This document shows, in pieces, positions 1-5,572 of a stretch of DNA of 7,094 nt. The DNA comes from Acidobacteriota bacterium (lineage in GTDB: Bacteria > Acidobacteriota > Blastocatellia > RBC074): contig JABFSD010000913.1 in assembly GCA_013140935.1 (NCBI GenBank), positions 1 through 7,094 of the forward strand, in the 5' to 3' direction. The translations under genes were made by a program, and so were the position numbers. The number at the start of each line of letters is the position of its first letter. Position 1 is the stretch's first letter. The notes beneath the pieces were generated by a model, which saw nothing but the letters and a program-made list of their open reading frames with translations, was not told where the DNA came from and searched no databases.

Positions 1-168
1 GATTTGTAGAGTGCGATTGGTGTCGAGGTTGGTGATCTTGATCGTAGCGCCCGCGACAACTGCGCCGTTCACGTCAGTCACGCGCCCCGTTACGCCTGCG
101 GTTGGGGTTTGTGCTGCGGCAGCAATCGCCGTCAGCAAGAACAAGAAAGCGAGTGTGAAGTTTTTCAT
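1..168 (-). CDS. Oar-like TonB-dependent receptor, N-terminal fragment (cut by window edge)
   Basis: This is the start of a large outer-membrane receptor gene that runs off the left edge; 56 codons are present. Translating the reverse complement from the ATG at 168 gives a signal peptide (MKNF, then a hydrophobic stretch, then an AAAAQ cleavage region near residue 20). It is followed by GVTGRVTDVNGAVVAGATI at about residues 25-43, the hallmark opening of a carboxypeptidase-regulatory-like (CarboxypepD_reg) domain. In Acidobacteriota this combination normally begins a receptor of about 1000-1200 residues with a TonB plug and beta-barrel, thought to take up glycans or other large substrates. 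The start is supported by a GGAG five bases upstream. An exported protein with only the regulatory-like domain is possible, but a second receptor in the same window favours the receptor call. The frame is open to base 1. The substrate cannot be inferred. Confidence 0.85.
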   Translation of the reverse strand, partial: MKNFTLAFLFLLTAIAAAAQTPTAGVTGRVTDVNGAVVAGATIKITNLDTNRTLQI

Positions 169-173
169 GACAT

Positions 174-177
174 CTCC
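174..177 (-). promoter_or_regulatory. Shine-Dalgarno site of the left receptor gene
   Basis: On the minus strand GGAG lies five bases before the ATG at 168. It fixes the start of the partial receptor gene. Confidence 0.7.
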
Positions 178-328
178 AATGCAAAGGGGGAGCAATAACC
201 ACCGGAGCTACTGCCCAACGTTGAATGAGTTCTCAGCAAAGCAAGCGATCTGATTTGGCGTTGGAATCATTTCTTTTGGTCGCACGCAGCGACCGGCTGC
301 GGGGCGCAGTGTTTACCGATTTGTTCGA

Positions 329-342
329 TTGCGCAAGCGCAA
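329..342. repeat. Perfect inverted repeat, possible operator
   Basis: TTGCGC, a two-base AA spacer, and GCGCAA form a 14-base dyad upstream of the AraC-family regulator. Its position would suit an operator for autoregulation. However, AraC-family proteins more often bind direct repeats, and a dyad this short can arise by chance. Functional status is inference. Confidence 0.3.
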
Positions 343-380
343 ATTCATGTGCCGCTTGTGCGACAAAACGAAGTGCGGCT

Positions 381-395
381 ATGGTTCAATTATGA
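381..395 (+). other. Possible four-codon leader frame overlapping the AraC start
   Basis: ATG GTT CAA TTA TGA encodes MVQL and ends in a TGA sharing the ATGA overlap with the AraC start at 392. A GAAG at 370-373 lies seven bases ahead of this ATG, whereas the AraC ATG itself has no good ribosome binding site at normal spacing. Translational coupling by termination and re-initiation is therefore possible. Such a short frame can occur by chance, so this is a weak call. Confidence 0.25.
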
Positions 396-1312
396 ACACC
401 TCTGATCGAGAAACGAGTCAACAAATTTACCGTGCGCGCATCAATCGCGTGATTGATTACATCAGCGAAAATCTGGCTGAAGAACTCGCGCTCAAACAAC
501 TGGCGGCGGTCGCCAATTTTTCGGAGTTTCACTTTCACCGGCTCTTTCGCGGCCTGATGAATGAATCGCTCAATGAATTCATCACCCGCTTGCGGTTGGA
601 AAAATCCATCCTGCTGATGCGGCGGCAATCACCGCTCTCTTTGACAGACATCGCCGTCGAATGCGGCTTCAATTCGCTCTCGAATTTTTCGCGCACGTTC
701 AAAAAGCATTATGGCGAGAGTCCCGGCAAGATTGATCTCACAACCTTTCTGAAAAATAGCAAGATCGGTCAAACCTTCGCGCACGAGTCCCGCTATTATT
801 GGCAGGACTTTCCCGCTGACGAATGGCAGATGGATTTTCCCGTGCGCGTGATCAAGCAACCGCCGCTGCGGATTGCCTACATCCGATGTCTCGGTTTGCA
901 TCTCGATCCGGCGCAAGGCGTCGCGGCTTATCAACGGCTGATGCAATGGGCGCGGGATCGTGCGGTGCTGACGCCCGCGACGCTGGTGATCGGAATGTCG
1001 CCTGATAATCCTGAAATTACGCCGCTGGATAAATATCGTTACGACCTTTGCGTGACGGTCGGCGAACACATCAAAGCGGAAGCGGAAATCAATGTGACGA
1101 CGATGCCGGCGACGAGTTTCGCCATGCATCATTGCACGGGCGATATTCATCAGGTCGAACGCGCGTGGCATTACTTTTTCAAGGTTTGGTTGCCTTGCAG
1201 CGGCTATCAACCTGCGTCATTGCCCGCGCTGGAAATCTTTTTGAAATTACCGGAAGAAATCGGCTGGGAGACTTTCGACATTGAATGCTGCGTTCCCGTC
1301 GAACCACTCTAA
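392..1312 (+). CDS. AraC-family transcriptional regulator with GyrI-like effector domain
   Basis: A 306-residue DNA-binding regulator. Residues about 14-113 form the AraC-type double helix-turn-helix: the first helix pair lies around LALKQLAAVANFSEFHFHR (32-50), and the second around LTDIAVECGFNSLSNFSRTF (84-103), the classic signature, ending at GESPG. Residues about 150-304 match a GyrI-like (SOUL-type) small-molecule binding domain, with VRVIKQPPLRIAYIR opening it and the conserved LEIFLKLPEE near its end. This is the Rob/BmrR-type arrangement, in which ligand binding tunes activation. I chose the ATG at 392 because the family usually begins about ten residues before the RARINRVIDYI helix. 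Earlier in-frame starts (TTG 329, ATG 347) add a cysteine-rich stretch and lack a ribosome site. The gene leads a tight plus-strand cluster with the VOC and DUF1801-like genes, its probable targets. The ligand is unknown. Confidence 0.93.
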   Translation: MNTSDRETSQQIYRARINRVIDYISENLAEELALKQLAAVANFSEFHFHRLFRGLMNESLNEFITRLRLEKSILLMRRQSPLSLTDIAVECGFNSLSNFSRTFKKHYGESPGKIDLTTFLKNSKIGQTFAHESRYYWQDFPADEWQMDFPVRVIKQPPLRIAYIRCLGLHLDPAQGVAAYQRLMQWARDRAVLTPATLVIGMSPDNPEITPLDKYRYDLCVTVGEHIKAEAEINVTTMPATSFAMHHCTGDIHQVERAWHYFFKVWLPCSGYQPASLPALEIFLKLPEEIGWETFDIECCVPVEPL

Positions 1313-1313
1313 C

Positions 1314-1318
1314 AGGAG
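1314..1318 (+). promoter_or_regulatory. Shine-Dalgarno site deciding the VOC gene start
   Basis: AGGAG lies four bases before the ATG at 1323, immediately after the AraC stop codon. It rules in 1323 over an earlier in-frame TTG at 1281, which lies inside the AraC gene. Confidence 0.75.
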
Positions 1319-1322
1319 CCTT

Positions 1323-1814
1323 ATGCGAGTTACTTATTCTCTGTCTCTGAAACAAATGCTGTGTGCTTTGTCACTGGCCGCCGTGAGCGGCGCGTTGCTG
1401 ACGTTGGCCTTGCCCGTGCGTTGGACGCGCCTGAGTGCCGCCGCCCAAACCAACGCCGCCAAGCCAGCAGGACAGCCCGTCGTACATTTTGAAATCGGCG
1501 GACGCGACAGCGCCAAAACGCAGACGTTTTATCGCAAGCTGTTTGATTGGGAAATTACGCAAGCCGGTCCGGCGGCCAACATCAACACCGGCGGCGCAGG
1601 CGGCATCAACGGCCACATCACTGCGCTCGGACACGAGCCATTCAATTACGTCACGGTTTATGTGCAAGTAAGCGACGCGCAGGCTTATCTCGATAAAGCC
1701 AGGTCGCTCGGCGGCAAGACGCTGGTGCCGCCCGTAACCATTCCTACCGGAAAATTCGCGTGGCTGGCTGATCCCGACGGAAATACGATTGGCTTGCTGC
1801 AACCTAAAAAATAA
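1323..1814 (+). CDS. VOC-family (glyoxalase-fold) protein with N-terminal export or anchor segment
   Basis: A 163-residue protein. Residues about 50-160 form one vicinal-oxygen-chelate module: VVHFEIGGRD opens the first strand, TQTFYRKLFDWEI is the typical helix, and FAWLADPDGNTIGLLQP closes it. The ending has Gly where metal-dependent VOC enzymes usually carry a ligand Glu (DPxGNxIEL), so it resembles the SgaA-like branch, whose functions are mostly unknown. Residues 1-42 are unlike ordinary VOC proteins: a basic start, a hydrophobic run at about 11-30, then PVRWTRLSAAAQ. This suggests a signal peptide cleaved near the AAAQ or an inner-membrane anchor, placing the domain in the periplasm. 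It lies ten bases behind the AraC-family gene and 15 bases ahead of the DUF1801-like gene, so the three are probably co-transcribed. Fold assignment is solid; substrate and catalytic activity are unknown. Confidence 0.88.
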   Translation: MRVTYSLSLKQMLCALSLAAVSGALLTLALPVRWTRLSAAAQTNAAKPAGQPVVHFEIGGRDSAKTQTFYRKLFDWEITQAGPAANINTGGAGGINGHITALGHEPFNYVTVYVQVSDAQAYLDKARSLGGKTLVPPVTIPTGKFAWLADPDGNTIGLLQPKK

Positions 1815-1829
1815 CGAACGAGTAACACG

Positions 1830-2195
1830 ATGAACAAAGAAGCAATTCAACCAGTCTTCGCACGACTCAAAGCGATCCTGCAACCTTACGCCGCCCAACT
1901 GATGGTGGTGGCTGATAAGGACGACCACTTTTACCTCGACACGGCACACTTACAGAAAAACAAAAAGCCACTGTTCTTCGGCGCGGTCACGATCAAAAAA
2001 TCGTATGTCAGTTTTCACTTGATGCCGGTTTATGTTTTCTCTGAATTGCTGGATGACGCTTCGCCCGAACTCAAGCAATGCATGCAAGGCAAATCATGCT
2101 TCAATTTCAAAGCGACCGATGAAACGCTTTTTCAGGAGTTGAGCCAACTCACCCAAGCGGGCTTCGCCCGATTCAAAGCAGAAAAGTACGTGTGA
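1830..2195 (+). CDS. DUF1801-like hypothetical protein
   Basis: A 121-residue soluble protein with no signal peptide or membrane segment. KKPLFFGAVTIKKSYVSFHL followed by MPVYVF (about residues 45-70), and MQGKSCFNFK (85-94), resemble the YdhG/DUF1801 group, whose members bind iron or are uncharacterised. I make this link from the pattern of strands and the CFNFK motif, so it is probable rather than certain. The helical N-terminus contains FARLKAILQPY. The start is the first ATG, with only a weak purine stretch (ACGAG) ahead of it. The 15-base gap after the VOC gene points to the same transcript. Genes of this type often sit in small clusters with AraC/GyrI-type regulators or VOC proteins; what they do there is unknown. 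Confidence 0.75.
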   Translation: MNKEAIQPVFARLKAILQPYAAQLMVVADKDDHFYLDTAHLQKNKKPLFFGAVTIKKSYVSFHLMPVYVFSELLDDASPELKQCMQGKSCFNFKATDETLFQELSQLTQAGFARFKAEKYV

Positions 2196-2254
2196 CCTCA
2201 TGGCCCATCCGGCTCAACCGTAGCTGATCCACTTATCCATCTGTTATCGAACTG
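2196..2254. other. Convergent intergenic region without a visible terminator
   Basis: These 59 bases separate the stop codons of the plus-strand cluster and the HEAT-like gene. I see no GC-rich hairpin followed by a T run in either direction, so transcripts may overlap or end by another mechanism. Confidence 0.4.
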
Positions 2255-2262
2255 TTATCGAA
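2241..2262. repeat. 11-bp tandem duplication across the HEAT-like gene stop codon
   Basis: CTGTTATCGAA occurs twice back to back. On the minus strand the repeat spans the last Val-Arg codons and the TAA at 2257-2255. The second unit supplies the used stop; the first unit lies just downstream and repeats the same bases in a shifted frame. Coding is not disrupted. Confidence 0.8.
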
Positions 2263-4507
2263 CGATCTGCATTCCGCGCTCCTTTACGAACGACTGCACG
2301 GTGCGAAACAGTTCTTCTTTGGCGGCTTCTAACTGGCCTTCGTTGTAGGGCTGCCATTGAAACACGGTGCCGCGCGGAAACTGCGCCAGCTTTTGCTGGA
2401 GTGCGGCGAGCGAGTGGATTTCGTAATGCGCCACTTCCGCGCGGCCCCATTCATTTTCGGCGGGAGCAAACCGCAACGGAATTTTCTCGCTCCAGGCTTG
2501 CAACCAACCATCAACCCATTCCTTTTCCTGCCGCGTAACGCAAAACTGCTTGAGCCGCGTCAGTTCGCGCGGGCCGCTCAGCCACGCGGAAGCCTGACCA
2601 AGTGCGCGGCGCAACGATGGCCCCAATGCTTGTTGATAACGCAACGCTTCATCGTCTGAAGGGTCGGCTTCCAATTCGCGTGCGCGTCCGTTCCAGGTTT
2701 GATGCCACTGTTCCAGTTTTTGCCACAACGGCGCTGCGGCTGCGGCTGAACCATACTTGCCCAGCATATTGACCGCGCCGTTCACTACTTCTGAGTCGGC
2801 GTCGTTGAGGAATTCGAGCGCCAGCTTTTCCAGTTCCGGCGCGAAGTGCAGTTCCGCTACGCCGTTCAACACATTGGGATAACAATGCGTATCGTCACGC
2901 AAGGTGAGCGCCTGTCGAATCAACGCCATTCCGCTCGCTTCGTTGACGCGCAAGACGTAAGCCAGCAAGCGGTCTTGTTGGTAACAGGCCATCTGACCGA
3001 CTTTTTCCGCCATCAACGTGCTGACGTGCGCACTGAGCGACGCAGAAGCGTAACGCTCGATCAACGCGCTGTGTATCTCGCTTTCTTCGCCGCGCTCGAA
3101 ATTTTCCATGAAAATCTGATCAAGTTCGGGCAGCGTTTCATCCGGCAACAACGCGAGCGTAGCAAACGCTACGCCCGGGTTGGGACGTTTCATCGCAGCG
3201 AGCATCAAGCGGCGGCCTTCGTCGGGCGCGAGCGCATAAATGCGCCGCAAGGCTTGCGTGGTGAGGTCTTTTCTTTCGTAGCCGTCTTCAGGCTTTCCGC
3301 TCAACCGTTGCTGATAAACCTTGCGCAATACGGGCAAGAGCGCCGCACTGCCGATTTGCGGCCAACGATTTTCCAACAGCGAGCGTTGCTGTTGCAGCGA
3401 AAGCTCGCCGAAAAACGAAGCCAAGTCGGGCAACGCCGTTTTATCCCACTTCAAATCAAGCAGCGTATTTAGACTGACCGCTCTGGCTTTGCCGGTCTTG
3501 AGCGCCACCGTTTGTGCCAGTCTTCCGGCGTATTTCATTTGCAACTGTTGATAAGTTTCTTGATAGCGTTGCCAATGCGCACGGGCTTGCTCTTCGTCCT
3601 GAGGGTCAGGCGCGCGCCACGACGGCGCAGTGAGGCTGGTCAACAAATTCAACCATCCGCCGGATACGGCTTGCGTGGGCGCGCTCAACTGCGCCTCCAT
3701 CGTTTCGATTACCCATTGGCGTTGCGGGGCGCTAATCAACCCCGCGTAAAATTCAAACGAGCATTCCTGATCCTCGTCGTTGTAACGCCGCACCATCTCA
3801 GGCACGGCGGCTTTCGTACTCAAAAAGCGCAGCGCGCGACAAGCTGCGCGACGGTTGGTCTGGCCGTCTTTCGCGTCAAGCTGTTGCAGCGCCTTTTGCA
3901 GTTCCTGCTCCGCCCATCCCCCTTCGGGTTTCACGATTTCGAATTCGACGACATTGGAAGTCAACGGCAACGTACCCGTTTCTTCGCGCTGCCCTTTGCG
4001 GCTGACACGCGGCGACGTGAGATAAAGGCGATAGATTCCCGGCTGCTCAAAGCGAAACCATTCGTTGAGTTCATAAACGATGAGATGCGGTTTCTCTTCG
4101 AGATCAGGAATGCTGCGTAGGCCGCCCATAGACCCGCCAGCGTTATCTCCCCTCGGATCGGAAAAGCCCGTGTCGGGTTCGAGATGAAACTGATCCATTT
4201 CGAGCCTGCCGCTGCGATCATAGGTCGCGGCGTCCATGCGATAGGTCTTCGGGCTGCTGCTGGCAAAGCCCAATTCCAACCGAATGACTTCGCCTTGCCG
4301 AAACATTTTCTGCTCGGTCGCTAATCGAATCGTGAAGGACACGTCAGACGGATTCTGTGATTGCGCCTCACGCTGGTGCAGGTCGAAGGCACTCGGCTGG
4401 GGCTGCGCTTCAGGCTGCGTTGTTTGAGCGTAAAGGTCGTGGGCCAGGCAGAGTAAAGCGAACGACCAAAGCATGCGTTTGAAAGAAACGAAACGTGCCG
4501 AATTCAT
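2255..4507 (-). CDS. Exported protein with N-terminal beta-rich domain and HEAT-like helical repeats
   Basis: A 750-residue protein of unknown function. Residues 1-27 look like a signal peptide: basic start, hydrophobic WSFALLCLA, likely cleavage after LYA before QTTQPE. A low-complexity Gln/Pro linker follows. Residues about 55-193 look beta-rich, with FTIRLATEQKMFRQGEVIRL resembling the first strands of immunoglobulin- or MG-like domains, and GIYRLYLTSPRVS typical of a closing strand. Residues about 198-670 are almost all alpha-helical, with HEAT-like units (QTNRRAACRALRFLSTKAAV; DADSEVVNGAVNMLGKYGS), suggesting a protein-binding solenoid. The last 60 residues (VAHYEIHSLAALQQKLAQF, then GTVFQWQP, ending in a helix and MQIV) form a separate small alpha/beta domain. 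A GGAGG nine bases upstream supports the start. It lies 81 bases after the oxygenase gene, so it could share that transcript or have its own promoter. Similar exported HEAT proteins are common in Acidobacteriota; the role is unknown. Confidence 0.85.
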   Translation of the reverse strand: MNSARFVSFKRMLWSFALLCLAHDLYAQTTQPEAQPQPSAFDLHQREAQSQNPSDVSFTIRLATEQKMFRQGEVIRLELGFASSSPKTYRMDAATYDRSGRLEMDQFHLEPDTGFSDPRGDNAGGSMGGLRSIPDLEEKPHLIVYELNEWFRFEQPGIYRLYLTSPRVSRKGQREETGTLPLTSNVVEFEIVKPEGGWAEQELQKALQQLDAKDGQTNRRAACRALRFLSTKAAVPEMVRRYNDEDQECSFEFYAGLISAPQRQWVIETMEAQLSAPTQAVSGGWLNLLTSLTAPSWRAPDPQDEEQARAHWQRYQETYQQLQMKYAGRLAQTVALKTGKARAVSLNTLLDLKWDKTALPDLASFFGELSLQQQRSLLENRWPQIGSAALLPVLRKVYQQRLSGKPEDGYERKDLTTQALRRIYALAPDEGRRLMLAAMKRPNPGVAFATLALLPDETLPELDQIFMENFERGEESEIHSALIERYASASLSAHVSTLMAEKVGQMACYQQDRLLAYVLRVNEASGMALIRQALTLRDDTHCYPNVLNGVAELHFAPELEKLALEFLNDADSEVVNGAVNMLGKYGSAAAAAPLWQKLEQWHQTWNGRARELEADPSDDEALRYQQALGPSLRRALGQASAWLSGPRELTRLKQFCVTRQEKEWVDGWLQAWSEKIPLRFAPAENEWGRAEVAHYEIHSLAALQQKLAQFPRGTVFQWQPYNEGQLEAAKEELFRTVQSFVKERGMQIVR
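3157..3174. repeat. Perfect intragenic hairpin inside the HEAT-like gene
   Basis: GCGTAGC (3157-3163) and GCTACGC (3168-3174) are perfect inverted arms around a four-base loop. In the minus-strand mRNA they form a seven-pair stem with a GTTT loop, within codons for GVAFATL. It may be chance, or a trace of a dispersed palindromic repeat; no second full copy is visible in this window. Confidence 0.5.
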
Positions 4508-4516
4508 TGACGACTA

Positions 4517-4521
4517 CCTCC
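4517..4521 (-). promoter_or_regulatory. Strong Shine-Dalgarno site of the HEAT-like gene
   Basis: On the minus strand GGAGG lies nine bases ahead of the ATG at 4507. It favours that start over the in-frame Met at residue 12. Confidence 0.8.
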
Positions 4522-4588
4522 GAATTGAGTGCGCGTGAACTGCGTTGGATGCGGAGTGAACGCACCTGCGACTCAACGTTGCAACATT

Positions 4589-5572
4589 TCATCCGGCAGC
4601 GGTGCGACACTGCGCGTCGTGACACCACAGCCCCAAGCCTTTTCTGCGCCACTCGCTTGCGCCAAAGACGAAGGGTGCAAGCGTCTGGCATGGCGCAACG
4701 ACGCGATGCACGTGCGCGAAAGGGTTCTCATCCGTGGGCGTGGGTTGGGGTGCGATAACGGCGGACAAGCTCGGATTGATAAACACGGGGATGGAAAGGC
4801 GCGACGCCTGGCTGACTACTTGATGCGGCACGGCATGGCATTCGTTCGCCGTGACGAGCGCGAGCAATTCGCCCAGATTCACGACCAGCGCATCGGCGCG
4901 CGGCGGCACAGCGAGCCATTCGCCCTTGCGCGTACGCACCTGCAAGCCGTCGCCTTGTTGCCAGAGCAAGGTCAGCCAACTCCAATCGCAATGCGGCGCG
5001 ATGCCTTGCTGCGTCGAACCGGTTTGCGGCGCGTAATAATGCAACAGCTTCATCAACAGATAAGGCGTCGGCTGTGCGTATCGCGCGAAATAGCCTGACG
5101 GCAAATCGAATAGGGGTTCCAACGCCGCGAGCAAGCGTTGGCCTGCGTCACCGGCTGCGCGCAAGAAAGTCAGCATGGTTGCGCGCCATCCATCGCCTAA
5201 TTCCGCAGGCCATAGATTCGGGCCTTGCAATGATCGCGTCGCGTCGTGCGGCGCAGGCAGCTCTAACCCGAAATGCATTTGCTCGCGCCAGTCGCGCTCG
5301 TTCGCCATGTGCGAATAGCCGCGAAAATGTTTTGAGTGACGAATGTTGAGCTTGGCTTTGCTTTCCGGCGGTAAGGCAAAAAAACTTTCCGCATCTTGCA
5401 ATACCGCCTGACAAAGCGTGGCCGGGATGCCGTGATGCGTGAGATAAAACGCGCCGGTTTCGTGGCAGGCGGCGCGCAGTTCATCGTTGAAAGCGCGCCG
5501 TTCTGCTGCGGTTCCCGCAGTAGGAACGCGCGCGTCAAACACCGCCAGCCTGTGGGAGGCGCTATCGCTCAT
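4589..5572 (-). CDS. 2-oxoglutarate/Fe(II)-dependent dioxygenase, isopenicillin N synthase family
   Basis: A 327-residue cytosolic oxygenase. An N-terminal DIOX_N-type region includes ELRAACHETGAFYLTHHGIP (31-50) and FFALPPESKAKLN (64-76). The catalytic double-stranded beta-helix carries the iron triad H194 and D196 (APHCDWSWLTLL) and H250 (HAVPHQVV). R258 and S260 (RLSIPVFINP) supply the usual 2-oxoglutarate-binding Arg-x-Ser. All key residues are present, so it should be active. The family hydroxylates, desaturates or cyclises small molecules, including antibiotics, plant hormones and nucleobases; the substrate cannot be read here. The length is normal, although the last 45 residues are less conserved-looking and cysteine-rich. 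Its ATG lies within the end of the upstream gene (11-base overlap, with GAAGAG just ahead), indicating translational coupling with the deoxyribosyltransferase-like protein. Confidence 0.93.
   Translation of the reverse strand: MSDSASHRLAVFDARVPTAGTAAERRAFNDELRAACHETGAFYLTHHGIPATLCQAVLQDAESFFALPPESKAKLNIRHSKHFRGYSHMANERDWREQMHFGLELPAPHDATRSLQGPNLWPAELGDGWRATMLTFLRAAGDAGQRLLAALEPLFDLPSGYFARYAQPTPYLLMKLLHYYAPQTGSTQQGIAPHCDWSWLTLLWQQGDGLQVRTRKGEWLAVPPRADALVVNLGELLALVTANECHAVPHQVVSQASRLSIPVFINPSLSAVIAPQPTPTDENPFAHVHRVVAPCQTLAPFVFGASEWRRKGLGLWCHDAQCRTAAG

Larger units (their letters stand above)
169..391. promoter_or_regulatory. Divergent intergenic region between the left receptor and the AraC operon
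   Basis: These 223 bases separate two divergently read genes, so promoters for both must lie here or close by. I see no -35/-10 pair good enough to place. Two small inverted repeats are visible: CGCAGC (285-290) with GCTGCG (296-301), and TTGCGC (329-334) with GCGCAA (337-342). The second lies about 50 bases ahead of the AraC start and could be a regulator binding site. No convincing gene lies here except the tiny leader frame described separately. Confidence 0.5.

Noticed and set aside
11..253. 80-codon plus-strand open frame at the left edge
   Set aside because: It is the shadow of the receptor N-terminus on the opposite strand, which has a signal peptide, domain motif and ribosome site.
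285..301. CGCAGC/GCTGCG inverted repeat as a terminator
   Set aside because: Six-base arms, no T run on either side, and it sits between divergent gene starts where no terminator is expected.
629..1210. 193-codon open frame antisense to the AraC-family gene
   Set aside because: Arg/His-rich composition with no domain pattern; it mirrors a well-supported gene and is a shadow frame.
1371..1949. 192-codon minus-strand open frame across the VOC and DUF1801-like genes
   Set aside because: No recognisable motifs, and it crosses two well-supported plus-strand genes and their boundary.
2846..4120. Two long plus-strand open frames (2846-3472 and 3512-4120) inside the HEAT-like gene
   Set aside because: Arg/Gln-rich, low-plausibility proteins with no domains; the minus frame has a signal peptide, strong ribosome site and repeats.
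4574..4585. Overlapping short palindromes CAACGTTG and GTTGCAAC after the oxygenase stop
   Set aside because: Only eight bases each, no loop or T run, and easily produced by chance; not a terminator.
4410..4691. Possible frameshift near the 3' end of the oxygenase gene
   Set aside because: The alternate frame continues with an Arg- and Cys-rich stretch and shows no family ending; the annotated frame has a plausible FGASEWRRKGLGL ending close to the usual family length.
4529..5098. 189-codon plus-strand open frame opposite the oxygenase
   Set aside because: The minus frame holds a complete iron triad and Arg-x-Ser motif; this frame has nothing recognisable.
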